Shown: positions 41,697-51,655, numbered from the stretch's first letter. The stretch: 64,000 bases of DNA from Chloroflexota bacterium (GCA_016223135.1 JACRPQ010000005.1:302873-366872); one strand, 5' to 3'. Notes: generated by a model from the letters alone, not told the origin. Program-made: numbers and translations.

Positions 41697-42464
41697 TCAC
41701 ATCTCCATTCCTAGTGGTGGAAGCGGAATCCATCCAACGGTTACTGCTGCGCCTGCCGCGATCAGAATACCGCCAACCCAGGGAGCCAGGCGATCTCCGT
41801 TGGGCAGAACCTTCTCCGTGGTAATCGCGACGGCAGTCAGCGCCATCCAGAGTGGATTCATCATGCCCAGGGCGATGAGCGCCAGCATGAATCCCCAACA
41901 ACAGGCAAGACAGTACATTCCATGCCGGGCTCCCATATACAGAGCGCCGAGTAAGCCATCGCGCCAATGCTCCATAAAAAAATGGAGGGGCGACCGACAA
42001 TGACCCAAACAGACCGACTTCCAATGTGTCAGCTGATAGAAGCCCGCAATGATTAACGCGCCGCCAATAATCCATTGTCTCTCTGCCTCGAGACCGGCTG
42101 GCGCAAGCCCTTCGAGCGCGGTGATGCCGAAACCTGTAGCCGACCATACAGTCAAGTAGCCTGCGACGAAAGTGAACACAGATGCCGGGCGAAAACCAAA
42201 CTGCGCCCGCGATTCTGACACCACTCCAAGCAGCCAGACGGCAGGCAGGACCGATGGCAGCATCATTGCTGCCATCATAATGGTCCATGTGCCGATGAAG
42301 GCGAGATTGCCCACCAGCAGATCTTGGGACATTGCCATTGCATTCACTGGATGTAAACTCGCCCACCACGCCAGCGCCGAGCTTGCCAGCAAGCCCGCGC
42401 CGATTAGGAGTTTCATCCGGCGAAGACGAGTATCATGATCCTGAAGGTTGGTGCGATGTGTCAT
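41697..42464 (-). CDS. DUF2182 integral membrane protein
   Basis: The 255-residue protein has about seven hydrophobic segments. MMAAMMLPSVLPAVWLL, GFYQLTHWKSVCLGHCRSPL and GARHGMYCLACCWGFMLAL are the DUF2182 hallmarks, with Met/His/Cys that could form a metal-transport path. It partners with DUF1326. Confidence 0.9.
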   Translation of the reverse strand: MTHRTNLQDHDTRLRRMKLLIGAGLLASSALAWWASLHPVNAMAMSQDLLVGNLAFIGTWTIMMAAMMLPSVLPAVWLLGVVSESRAQFGFRPASVFTFVAGYLTVWSATGFGITALEGLAPAGLEAERQWIIGGALIIAGFYQLTHWKSVCLGHCRSPLHFFMEHWRDGLLGALYMGARHGMYCLACCWGFMLALIALGMMNPLWMALTAVAITTEKVLPNGDRLAPWVGGILIAAGAAVTVGWIPLPPLGMEM

Positions 42465-42579
42465 GGATTGATCCTAAGTAGTCCAAGGTCCACTTTTGGG
42501 TTTGGCTGGCTGGTGGAGGCAGGACAATCCTCTGTCACTGCTCTTCAGCCAGCAGAGTTTCCCGTTGAGTGGGGTTCAT

Positions 42580-43062
42580 CTATGAGGACTTGAGCGCGTT
42601 ATACGACATCACCGTGCCGACCAGCAGGATGACGGCGTCCAGATAGATCAGTCCCAGATGACCGAATGTGCCGATGCCATACGAGAAATGCAGGGGCAGG
42701 GCAATCGCCACGCCGATGACGGGCGTGAGGAATGCCGTCCACAGCGCCCAGCGCTGACCGCTGCGGATGCCAAACCATGCCAGCGCAATGACCGCCACGC
42801 CCAGGGCAATGATGAACGCAGAGACGGCGACTTGCAAGTGGCTGATGTACTCGAACAGGTCAAGGCTGAAGGCTTGGATCTGTTCAGGCGTCCCGCCGAC
42901 GTGCGCGGGCGTGAGACCCAGTTCGATAAACCCCGTGAAGTTGCGGATCAGGAACATGATGCCGTAACCCACGAGTCCGACTCCCGCCAGCGCGACCACA
43001 TTCGCGCCAGTATTGACGGAGGCGGCGGTCCTTATTGAGGAAACTTGAGATTGAGCAGCCAT
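42580..43062 (-). CDS. Hypothetical four-helix membrane protein
   Basis: The 160-residue protein has four hydrophobic segments: VVALAGVGLVGYGIMFLI, VAVSAFIIALGVAVIALAW, ALWTAFLTPVIGVAIALPL and LDAVILLVGTVMSYNAL. No motif or family recognised. GAAAGGAGAAA precedes the ATG. Confidence 0.75.
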   Translation of the reverse strand: MAAQSQVSSIRTAASVNTGANVVALAGVGLVGYGIMFLIRNFTGFIELGLTPAHVGGTPEQIQAFSLDLFEYISHLQVAVSAFIIALGVAVIALAWFGIRSGQRWALWTAFLTPVIGVAIALPLHFSYGIGTFGHLGLIYLDAVILLVGTVMSYNALKSS

Positions 43063-43155
43063 GAGTTTTTCTCCTTTCAGGCTATTGATTTGCTCATAGC
43101 ATACTCAGGTCACCTCCCAAAAATCTTCGCTGAGGCTTACTCAAGAACTGAATAT

Positions 43156-46100
43156 TTACCCCTCTCTCAGCCTCTCCAAAATTCCCTCCGCTTCCCTCTC
43201 CTCGCTCTTTGCCGCATTCACATCCCCAGGGGCTTTGCGCCTGCGCCGGATCTCAGCCATTGCTGCCAGGCAGCGCGCGGCTTCATATTCATTGCCGCTT
43301 GCTCTGAAAGCCTGACTGGCTTCTTCGTAGGATTTCAGTGCGGCTTCGAGATCATTCTGCGCGCGTGACAGTTCACCGCGCGCCTGGCGCGCCATGGCGA
43401 TCCATGTCTGGCTTTTGTATTTTTGCGCCGCTTCCTCCAGTTGCCGGCAAAACTCCTCCGCCGAGGAAAGCGCACCGCGCGCGATGTGAACGCTGACCGC
43501 GGCGGGATACAACAGCGCGTGACACGTCGCACAGTGACCGTGACGTTCGCTCAGGGAGAGACCCAGTTCGAGATAATGATTCGCCGCTTCGATTTCGCCT
43601 GCCATGAGACGGTTGCGCGTCATCGAAGCGTAGAGACGCGTCAGACAGTGGGCGCGCATGATCGCCCGTTCGGCGACGACGACCCCCTCCTCGAAAATCA
43701 CCATCGCTTCATCGAATTGACCGCGCGCCGTCAGCAGCACACCCAGCCGCTGTAACGCCACCGCCTCGCCCGAAGCCGCGCCGAGTTCACGATACAACTT
43801 GACGGACTCCCGCAGTACCGACTCCGCCTCCTTCCAGTGACCCGCCTGAAACTCCAGCGCACCGTTGAAACACTGACAAAGCGCAACGGCGCGCGGCGCG
43901 CCCATTCGCTGCGCCTGCGCCAGCGTAGCGGCGACCGTCTGCTTGACCTCCTCATAACCCTTATCACCATACAGGTGATACTCCCACAGTCAGAGATGTA
44001 CGTCGAACGCGTCGGACACATCCAGGGCAGGTCCCGCCAAAACGGCGCGCTTCTCCTCGAAGACCAATCCCTGCTGCCATTCGCCCAGCGAGTGACAGGC
44101 AAGCGCCAGCATCTCGAAGGCGCGGGCAATCGCATTCGGATGATTCGTGCGTTCGGCAATATGCAGACTCTTCTGCGCGAACTCAAATGCCTGCTGGTAT
44201 TCCCCTTTGTGCCAGTGAAGTTGCGCCAGAGTATAAAAAAGATAAGGCACTTCGGGCGCGTCCGCCTGCTCGTCCACTTCCGCCAGCGCCTGACCCAAAT
44301 GCGCTTCAGCCGCATCTGTGCTTCCCGTCGTGATCAGCGCTTTTGCCGCGCCGCAATGTAAACGGACCCGGTCATGGGGCGCGGACTGCCAGCCTTTGCT
44401 CGCAGGCAACGCGAGAGCGCGCTCGAAGTATTCCACGGCGCGCGGCGTGTTTGCCAGCGTGTCGTGCCACCAGCCCAATGATTCGAAAATCATCCAGCGT
44501 CGCGCGGGGTCTTTTAATGCAAGCGCATCCATCAATTCCAGCGCCTGCTCGAAGTGCTTTACCGCAACTTCAAACGCGAAAAGCCCCGCCGCCTTCTCCC
44601 CCGCTTGAATAAGATATTCCAGAGCGCGGTCGCGGCGGTCGCTCAAATTGAAGTGATAGGCAAGGTCCTCGACGTGCGGAGCGAGTCCCTCTGCCTGCAA
44701 GGCAAAAGTCGCTTCGATGACCTCGCCGGCGCGGCTGTGCAATCTGGCGCGCCGCGCGCGGCTCAACGAGTCATAGAGCGCACGGCGGATCAACGCATGC
44801 CTGAAACGATAGCCATTCGCCGTCTCCTCCAGCAGATGCGCTGCAAGCGCAGCATCCAATGCGTCGAGCAAATCGTTTTCAGACAACGCGGTCACATGGC
44901 GCAGGATTTCAAAATCGAATTCGCGCCCCAGCGCCGCCGCCGAAATCAGAATGGTTTCCACCTGTGTTCCGAGGCGCGCGGTTCGTTCGCGCAGCAATCC
45001 TTCCAAACCCGCAGGCAGGCGCAATTCCGCCGCCGCGTCGAGCGTCCATTGACCCTCGCGTTCCCGCACCTCCCCCGCATGGAGCAGGGAACGCGTGACT
45101 TCCTGCACGAAAAACGGATTGCCCTCGGCGATTTCATGGATCGCGGCGATGAGCGACGGCGCGGCATTCCCCTCCAGAATTTGATTCACCAATTGAGCCG
45201 TCGCCTCCTCCGACAGCGGACTCAAATTCAACGTCTCACTCAACCGTTCGCGATACAACGCATTCAACAGTGAGCCGAAGGGCGTGATGATCGAGGATGA
45301 TAAATCCGTGCGATAGGTTGCGAGCAGAGTGATGGGCGCGGGACGTGTCTGCCGTGCAAGATAATGAAACAGGCGCAGGCTGGCTTCGTCCGCGGCATGC
45401 AGGTCGTCAACCAGTAATAGCAGGGGCGACTGATTTGCCTCGTCCGTCAGAAATTTTGCCACAGCATTGAATAACGCCCATTGATCGCGCTGCGCGTCGC
45501 TTGAATCGCCTTTGAAATGCGTAATTGGGTTTTCGTTGGTGGAACGACCGTGTTCCGTTAGAAAGCGATCGAACGCCTCGATGAAGGGTTGATAGGGCAA
45601 CTGTCCCTCCTGCTCGTGCGCCGCGCCGCTGAGCGTGATCATCCCCGCCCCCGCGGACGCGCACAGCAATTCGCCCGCCAGCAAGGTCTTGCCAACTCCG
45701 CTGTCGCCTGCAATCAGAATCGTCTGCCCGCGATCTACTTTCTGCCACTGCCGCAGCTTCTTGAACTCAGACTCGCGTCCGACCAGACGGGCGCTGGGCT
45801 GAATGGGTGCATCGCCTCTTTCCTTGACCTTTGGCTGGAGAGGCGGCAATTGAGCGAGTCTGCCGTTGAGGATTTGGGCGTAGAGCGCGGCGGTTTCGGG
45901 TTCAGGCGTCAGGTCCAGTTCGGAGGCGAGCGCCTCCACACAAGCCTGATATTGCCGCAGCGCGTCGTGCCGCCGACCCGCGAGCGCGTACGCGCGCATC
46001 AATTCACGATGGACGCGTTCATCCGCTTGATCGCGCGCGAGTAAAGGCGTGAGCAGGGAAAAGATGCGGTCGTATTGACGTGACTCCCGATAGAAAGCCG

Positions 46101-46602
46101 CCAGCGCCAGACAGGCATCGCGGTATTTCTGTCGAAGCGACTCGCGCAAGGGAATCGTCCACTCGTCGTAAAGATCATCGGGAAGAAGATCGCCCTGATA
46201 AAGAGCGACTGCCTTTTCGAGCGGCTCAATTTTGTCGCCTGTCTTTGCGAGCCGTTCGAATTCGACCGCATCCACCCAAACCAAATCATGCAGCGAAAGC
46301 ACGCCGTCTTCAAAATCGAAGACATGTTTGTCTGCCTCCTGTCCCAGCGATTTGTTCAGTGTTTGGCGTAGTTCGTGAATTGTGCGATAGAGATTATTTG
46401 CCCCCGATTCAAAATCACTATCCGACCAGAACAGATCAATTGCCTGATCCTTGACCAGCCGTTTGTGAATGGCGAGATACTTCAAAAGCGAGGCGGCTTT
46501 TCGTCTGCGCCATTCGTCGGCGTGTAATGACTTCCCCTCATGGCTGATTTCAAACCTCCCCAGCAGATGGATACGAACCGAGAAATCTGTGGAGGGTTTC
46601 AC
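43156..46602 (-). CDS. Candidate selenoprotein: SARP/BTAD-AAA-TPR transcriptional regulator (Sec871)
   Basis: The ORF track shows two ORFs (43156-43905 and 43990-46602), which are the same frame separated only by TGA 43990-43992. Joined, the protein has 1148 residues. A winged-helix DNA-binding region (about 1-100) and BTAD (about 100-255) lead into an AAA/STAND ATPase: Walker A AGDSGVGKTLLAGE near 300, Walker B LLLLVDDLHAADEASLR near 400. TPR-like repeats follow from about 640. The TGA sits in AFDVHL-UGA-LWEYHLYGDKGYEEVK, in the TPR part. From memory, homologues have Cys at this site (HLCLWEYHLYGD). A SECIS-like hairpin follows 9 nt later. A nonsense mutation is the alternative. Confidence 0.68.
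43962..43980 (-). promoter_or_regulatory. SECIS-like hairpin of the SARP regulator gene
   Basis: In the mRNA: UGA, 9 nt, UAUCACC-UGUAU-GGUGAUA. Perfect 7 bp stem, 5-nt loop with G at position 2 (GU as in many SECIS loops), loop starting 16 nt after UGA. Confidence 0.7.
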
Positions 46603-46701
46603 GCAAGACTCTACTAACCAGAAAGGATGTCAAGGTCACAAAGGAATTAAGACCGAAGGACAAAAACCTTGGTGTACTTCGTGTCCTTTGTGGTGAATCC
46701 T

Positions 46702-46962
46702 TTAACTGCCTTCCTCGCGATGGAGTTGATCCGCAATCTCGTATTTGACGAGTTTGATGAAGCGCGCCTTGTCGCGGAACATCCAGGGGACGATCTGCCG
46801 CGCGTGCGCGAGGCTTTCCGCTTCGACGATTGCCCAAGCAGAATGATTTCCATCTTCACACCCCCATTCGAAGCAGTGCAGGTACCCTGCGGCGTGGATC
46901 TCTTTGACTGCCCGTTCACAATCCTCAATCGTGTGAGGCGATTCGATCAGGTAACGTTCCAT
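46702..46962 (-). CDS. Small hypothetical protein (DUF3303-like size)
   Basis: The 86-residue protein MERYLIESPHTIEDCERAVK contains CFEWGCEDGNHSAWAIVEAE and VPWMFRDKARFIKL. It resembles small ferredoxin-fold or 'DUF' stress proteins with a His/Cys-containing core, but no family is certain. ATG 46962 with GAGAGG upstream is preferred to the long ORF. Confidence 0.65.
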   Translation of the reverse strand: MERYLIESPHTIEDCERAVKEIHAAGYLHCFEWGCEDGNHSAWAIVEAESLAHARQIVPWMFRDKARFIKLVKYEIADQLHREEGS

Positions 46963-47119
46963 CTCATACCTCTCAACAACAATATTTCGGATATTAACGA
47001 TAAAGTTTATTAAGATTATACTCCCTTTGCCGCGAAGTTCAAGCACAGCCCTGTTCGCAGGGTATAGCCAAAAGGATCGGCAATTTTTTTGAACGCATCC
47101 TGTTCTCATGTTGTCTTGA

Positions 47120-47165
47120 TTGACAGGTTTCGATTTTTGCGTAAAATATCATTACATACTGATAT
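47120..47165 (+). promoter_or_regulatory. Promoter and operator of the ArsR-ATPase operon
   Basis: TTGACA (47120-47125), 16 bp, TAAAAT (47142-47147). ATATCA-TTACATAC-TGATAT (47146-47165) is an inverted repeat over the -10 and start site, the usual position of an ArsR/SmtB operator. Autoregulation by the next gene is likely. Confidence 0.72.
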
Positions 47166-47185
47166 GATGATTTATGGAGAGTGCC

Positions 47186-47536
47186 ATGCTGCTCACCGCC
47201 AAACCCAGAGCCATTGACATCCAAGCCAAACTCTTTCGCGGCTTTGCCGACCCGTCGCGCCTTTCGATCCTGGAAACCCTGCGCGATGGCGCGGCGACCG
47301 TCAGCGAGATTGTGGAAGCAACAGGCTTGTCTCAATCGAACGTTTCCAATCACCTCGCTTGCTTACGCGATTGCGGACTGGTCACTGCGCACCAGCAAGG
47401 GCGGTTTGTTTACTATGAACTGAGCGACCCGCGCGTCGGTCAATTGCTGACGCTCGCCGACCAACTTCTTGCCGATGTCGCCAAAGGCGTCTATGAATGC
47501 ACGCGCTATAACGTAAAGGAATCCAGAAATGGCTGA
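47186..47536 (+). CDS. ArsR/SmtB metalloregulator, CmtR-like
   Basis: The 116-residue winged-helix repressor starts at ATG 47186, with GGAGAG upstream. The recognition helix region is LSQSNVSNHLACLRDCGLV. Cys59 and Cys63 (CxxxC in the DNA-recognition helix) and Cys105 near the C-terminus match the Cys57/61/102 Cd/Pb ligand set known for mycobacterial CmtR. It overlaps the ATPase gene by 8 bp. Predicted to derepress the ATPase on binding soft metal ions. Confidence 0.88.
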   Translation: MLLTAKPRAIDIQAKLFRGFADPSRLSILETLRDGAATVSEIVEATGLSQSNVSNHLACLRDCGLVTAHQQGRFVYYELSDPRVGQLLTLADQLLADVAKGVYECTRYNVKESRNG

Positions 47537-49616
47537 TTTGAAAACCATTGAAGTCCCCATCCAAGGCATGGACTGCGCCGAATGCACACAGCACGTCCAA
47601 CGTGCAATTTCAAAACTGGACGGCGTGCAATCGGTGAACGTTTTGCTCGCCACTGAAAAAGCCGTCATTCGGCTCGATCCTGCCAAAGTGGACCTGCCCG
47701 CCATTCGCAAGGCGGTTGCCAGCGCGGGCGAATATTCCGTCCCTGAAATCGCCTCGCCGCCTCGTTCCTCTTCCATCCAAAATTTCAATCGTCAGTTGAT
47801 GATTGTTTTGGCGCTTGTCTTTGGCGTGGTGCTGTCCATCGTCATCGCGGGCGAATGGCTAGGATTGTTCGAATATCTCGATGCGCTGGTGCCCTTTCCC
47901 ATCGGCGTATTGATTGTCCTCGCGGGCGGTTTGCCCGTGTATCGCAATGTGATCCGCGCCGCGCTCAGGCGGCAGATCATTTCGCATACGCTGATGACGG
48001 TTGGCGTGATCGCTGCGCTGGTGGTTGGTCAGTGGGTCACTGCCGCCATCGTCGTCATCTTCATGCGCGTCGGCGAGTATGTCGAACAATTCACCACCGA
48101 AAGCGCGCGCCGCGCCGTCAAGGAATTAACGTCCATTGCGCCGCAGACCGCCCGCGTCGAGCGCGAGGGGGCTGAGGTCGAGGTGCCCGTTTCGGAGGTC
48201 CGGGTTGGTGAAGCGGTGATCGTTCGTCCCGGCGAAAAAATCCCGGTGGATGGCGAGGTCATTGGCGGTCATGCCACCGTGGATCAGTCCGCCATCACAG
48301 GAGAGGCGATGCCCGTCGAAGTCGCAAACGGATCGCACGTCTTCGCGGCGACGATCGCAAAACTGGGCAGCCTGCGCGTGAAGACCTTGCGCGTCGGCGC
48401 GGACACGACGTTTGGACGCGTGATCCGCATGGTGGAGGAGGCGGAAGCGCATCGCGCCGACGTTCAGCGGCTCGCCGATCAATTCAGCGGATACTACCTG
48501 CCGGTGGTTGCCGCCATCGCCGCGCTGACGTTTTTGCTCAGTCGTAATCCGCTGTCCACCGCTGCGGTGCTGGTGGTGGCGTGTTCGTGTTCCTTTGCGC
48601 TGGCGACCCCCGTTGCGATGCTGGCTTCGATTGGCGGAAGCGCAAAACGGGGCTTGCTGATCAAGGGCGGAAAATATCTGGAGACGCTGGCGCGCGCCGA
48701 CATGGTTCTGGTGGATAAAACCGGCACGCTTACGTTGGGTCAGCCGCAAATCACCGATGTCGTCCCGTTGAACGGGATGTCTGCCTCCGAGATTCTTTCG
48801 CTCGCCGCGTCCGCCGAACGTTACTCGGAACATCCCTTGGCGGAGGCGGTGCGCGCTGCGGCGCGCGCGCAAAACGCGTCATTGTATGAGCCGCAGGATT
48901 TTGAATCAATGCCCGGCATGGGCGTGCGCGCAAAAATCAACGGCAATATAGTCGCGGTCGGCAGCCGGCGTTTGATTGCGGCGGCAGAGTCGCTGCCCAC
49001 TGTTCAAGAGTTGGAAGCGCAGGGAAAAACCCTGCTGTTCCTTTCGCGCGACGATCAACTGGCGGGGATACTTGCCGCTGCCGACACCCTTCGCCCCGAA
49101 GTCCCGACTTCTCTTGCCGAATTGCGCGCGCTTGGCATCACCCATATCGAACTACTGACCGGCGATAACGAACGCACCGCCTCGGCGCTGGCGGAAAAAC
49201 TCGGTGTATCGTATCGCGCCAATCTGCTCCCCGAAAACAAGATCGAGATTGTGAAGGAGTATCAGGCGAAGGGACATATCGTGGTGATGATCGGCGATGG
49301 CGTCAACGACGCGCCCGCACTTGCCCAGGCAAATGTCGGCATCGCAATGGGCGCAGCCGGCACGGACATCGCCATCGAAGCCGCGCACATTGCCCTGATG
49401 CGCGAAGATTGGTCTCTCGTGCCGCAGGTCATCCGCATCGCGCGCCGCACCATGGGCATCGTCAAAATGAATCTGGCGTTTACCGCGCTCTACAACCTGA
49501 TCGGCTTATCGCTGGCGGCATTCGGATTCCTGCCGCCTGTCCTTGCCGCTGCGGCGCAATCGCTGCCCGATCTGGGAATCCTTTCCAACTCAGCGCGACT
49601 GCTGCGGCAAAGGTAA
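47529..49616 (+). CDS. Heavy-metal P1B ATPase with CSC transmembrane motif
   Basis: The 695-residue exporter has an N-terminal HMA domain (GMDCAECTQHVQRAI) and transmembrane metal motif ACSCSFALATP, CSC instead of the usual CPC. DKTGTLTLG, TGEAMPVE and [10 protein letters not shown] are present. Under control of the CmtR-like repressor it probably exports Cd, Pb, Zn or a related soft metal. Its 3' end and terminator are duplicated at 6360-6516. Confidence 0.92.
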   Translation: MADLKTIEVPIQGMDCAECTQHVQRAISKLDGVQSVNVLLATEKAVIRLDPAKVDLPAIRKAVASAGEYSVPEIASPPRSSSIQNFNRQLMIVLALVFGVVLSIVIAGEWLGLFEYLDALVPFPIGVLIVLAGGLPVYRNVIRAALRRQIISHTLMTVGVIAALVVGQWVTAAIVVIFMRVGEYVEQFTTESARRAVKELTSIAPQTARVEREGAEVEVPVSEVRVGEAVIVRPGEKIPVDGEVIGGHATVDQSAITGEAMPVEVANGSHVFAATIAKLGSLRVKTLRVGADTTFGRVIRMVEEAEAHRADVQRLADQFSGYYLPVVAAIAALTFLLSRNPLSTAAVLVVACSCSFALATPVAMLASIGGSAKRGLLIKGGKYLETLARADMVLVDKTGTLTLGQPQITDVVPLNGMSASEILSLAASAERYSEHPLAEAVRAAARAQNASLYEPQDFESMPGMGVRAKINGNIVAVGSRRLIAAAESLPTVQELEAQGKTLLFLSRDDQLAGILAAADTLRPEVPTSLAELRALGITHIELLTGDNERTASALAEKLGVSYRANLLPENKIEIVKEYQAKGHIVVMIGDGVNDAPALAQANVGIAMGAAGTDIAIEAAHIALMREDWSLVPQVIRIARRTMGIVKMNLAFTALYNLIGLSLAAFGFLPPVLAAAAQSLPDLGILSNSARLLRQR

Positions 49617-49642
49617 GTGTATCGTTTACTGGCAACAAAAAT

Positions 49643-49667
49643 GCCCCTGATTTTCACCATCGGGGGC
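49643..49667 (+). terminator. Terminator of the metal ATPase operon
   Basis: GCCCCTGAT-TTTCACC-ATCGGGGGC (one mismatch), followed by TTGCTGTTT. Same hairpin as at 6473. Confidence 0.7.
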
Positions 49668-50340
49668 TTGCTGTTTAGGGAATTTGCTCAATTACGGCTT
49701 ATTTCCTCACCCTGCGGTGGATCGTTTCCGCGAAAAGCGAAAGCGAAGATGCATTGCCTTTCCTGCCACAACATTGACATTTGTGTTTTTATATCATCTC
49801 ACGCATGTTATCCAACGATCCCATCCATATCCTTTTCATCCTTCGCGAGCAGGAAATTACCGCAAAGGATTTGTTGTATCAAGACCGGGTAATATGCGCT
49901 TGAATTTCTTGAACACTTACAGCTGTATAAGAAAGCGTTTCGTAAGAAACACATTCTGACGTGGTAAGTGGAGAACGATCTGAACTGTTCAGAAGAAGCG
50001 TTTGCTCAGATACTGAATCGGCTCACACTGCCCGGCTTGGAGAAGGCTTTTGGAGAATAACAAGGGGGAAAACTCTTATGGTCTTCTTACTATACTCATA
50101 TCCTCTTCTAACAATCGCCGAATTATTTAATTAGCGTGGATTGAAAGAACCGCCAGAATTTGGCTTCATGTTGCGCGCCCATCCCTATCCCTGCGGCCCG
50201 GCGAGGTCGGAGTGGATGGGGCGCGTTGCGATTTTTGAATCCGGAAACAGCAGGTAATGCTTTGCAGGTCTGAATGCTTGAACCAGCCTCAACCCCAGAC
50301 GATTGAAGGAATTAGTAATGGAAGAAAGGAGGCAAACGAT
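49668..50340. other. 670-bp gap with gene debris
   Basis: 49686-49711 is an exact 26-nt copy of part of the small membrane gene at 15880-15905. At 49899-50059 one frame reads LEFLEHLQLYKKAFRKKHIL, TW, stop, then VENDLNCSEEAFAQILNRLT...FGE-stop, a short decayed coding stretch that I do not recognise. No intact gene here. Confidence 0.55.
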
Positions 50341-50853
50341 ATGGCACTAACGGATTTAATTCCCTGGAAAAAGAACGGAAACAGAATCGCTGTCCGCCGA
50401 CGGCGGGGGGCAGATACTCTCCTGGGTCTTAGAAATCAGATGAATCGGCTCTTCGACGAATTCTTTGAACGGTCCTTCGGCATCGCTCCCTTCTTTGGAG
50501 AATATGACCTGACAGGAGATTTCATTCCCCGCATCGATGTCAGTGAGACCGACAGGGAAATCACCGTTGTCGCTGAACTTCCCGGTATGGAGCCCGAGGA
50601 CATCAACCTCACACTCAGCCGCAACATTCTGACCATCAGCGGCGAAAAACGGTCCGAAGTAGAGGAAGAGGACCGCCATTTTTACCGCGTCGAGCGTTCT
50701 TACGGTTCTTTCTGCCGCTCGATCCCTTTGCCGGACGAAGTTGACGAGGATAAGATAGATGCCACCTTCAAACGCGGCGTGTTGAAGGTTAAACTGCCGA
50801 AAACCGCTGAAGCCCGGAAGAGAGGCCGGCTGATACCTGTCAAGACAAAGTAG
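50341..50853 (+). CDS. Small heat-shock protein (Hsp20/alpha-crystallin)
   Basis: The 170-residue chaperone has the alpha-crystallin domain: IPRIDVSETDREITVVAELP, DINLTLSRNILTISGEKRSE, FKRGVLKVKLPK. GGAGG lies 8 nt before ATG 50341; the longer ORF start is rejected. Basic termini. Holdase for unfolded proteins. Confidence 0.94.
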   Translation: MALTDLIPWKKNGNRIAVRRRRGADTLLGLRNQMNRLFDEFFERSFGIAPFFGEYDLTGDFIPRIDVSETDREITVVAELPGMEPEDINLTLSRNILTISGEKRSEVEEEDRHFYRVERSYGSFCRSIPLPDEVDEDKIDATFKRGVLKVKLPKTAEARKRGRLIPVKTK

Positions 50854-50913
50854 CGCGCGTTAAGATCATATTTCGGAGCGGAGCATTCCCGGGATATGAA
50901 TCACCCTCTATCC

Positions 50914-50939
50914 GAACACCCCGGGAAGCCGGGGTGTTC
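50914..50939 (+). terminator. Terminator after hsp20
   Basis: GAACACCCCGG-GAAG-CCGGGGTGTTC, 11 bp stem with a tetraloop, followed by GTGTTTCGCTC. Confidence 0.85.
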
Positions 50940-51099
50940 GTGTTTCGCTCTTATTAATTGTTTAAAACTTGAAAAGCGCTAGCGCCCCTCAAGTGGTCCG
51001 GCTGACACTGGTTGATAACCCGTAAATCAACAACCTAAACTCGCTCGAAGATTTTATCGTGAGACGAGCGAGACAAGAATTTCGTTTGGAAATATACAA

Positions 51100-51606
51100 A
51101 TGAATCTCAGAAAACACAACAAACCTTTCATTGCTATATTGCTGCTCCTGACTCTTGCACTCATAAGTTGCAGTGTTCTGGTACCCGCTGGGGAAGAGAT
51201 TGGAAAAATCACCGACCGGATTTCCACCCCCGCACCGAGTCCCACGCCCGTTCCCGATCTGGAGCCAGCAGAAACAAATGCCCTGGAAATGATAGAGCAG
51301 GGCTTTAGCAGTGTGTATGACTGGGTTCTCCCATCGGTAGTCAACATCCGGGTTGAGCAGATCATCCCGCAAGGAACACTGCCGGGTGCCGGGCAGTTCC
51401 CATTCTTGTTTCCCTTCCCAATTGACGGCAAAGAGTTATTGATCGGCGGAGATATCATCGTCGAACTCGACCATCAGCCGATCACCAGTATGGCTGACCT
51501 GCAAAAGGCAATGGATGCATACCAGCCGGGTGATGTGGTTACATTCCGTATCCTGCGGGACGGTGATCCGGTTGAAGTGGAAGTGAGGCTGGGGAAAGCG
51601 CCATAA
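51100..51606 (+). pseudogene. HtrA-like lipoprotein with the protease domain deleted
   Basis: The 168-residue ORF has a lipobox (LALISC), a Pro/Thr linker, VYDWVLPSVVNIRVEQ as at the start of a trypsin-like S1C domain, then jumps from FPFLFPFPIDGKELLI into a PDZ-like end (GGDIIVELDHQPITSMADLQ...VTFRILRDG). The catalytic His, Asp and GNSGG are absent. The reading frame is intact, so either a deletion pseudogene or a reduced PDZ lipoprotein. Confidence 0.75.
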
Positions 51607-51655
51607 TTGACCGTCAGTATCGTTGAACAACTCGGTAAGTGTAAGGAGCAAATAT

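Noticed and set aside
43063-43110. GCTAT..ATAGC inverted repeat as a fifth copy of the shared operator
   Set aside because: Half-sites and spacing differ from RTARGC-N6-GCYTAT, and it does not lie at the expected distance from a start codon.
21884-46602. Genome-wide reassignment of UGA to a sense codon
   Set aside because: TGA terminates several intact genes normally (for example the HD-GYP and NrfD genes), and Trp is encoded by TGG throughout.
49899-50059. In-frame stop in the unknown coding remnant as recoding
   Set aside because: The interrupting codon is TAA, not TGA, and the flanking sequence has no recognisable family.
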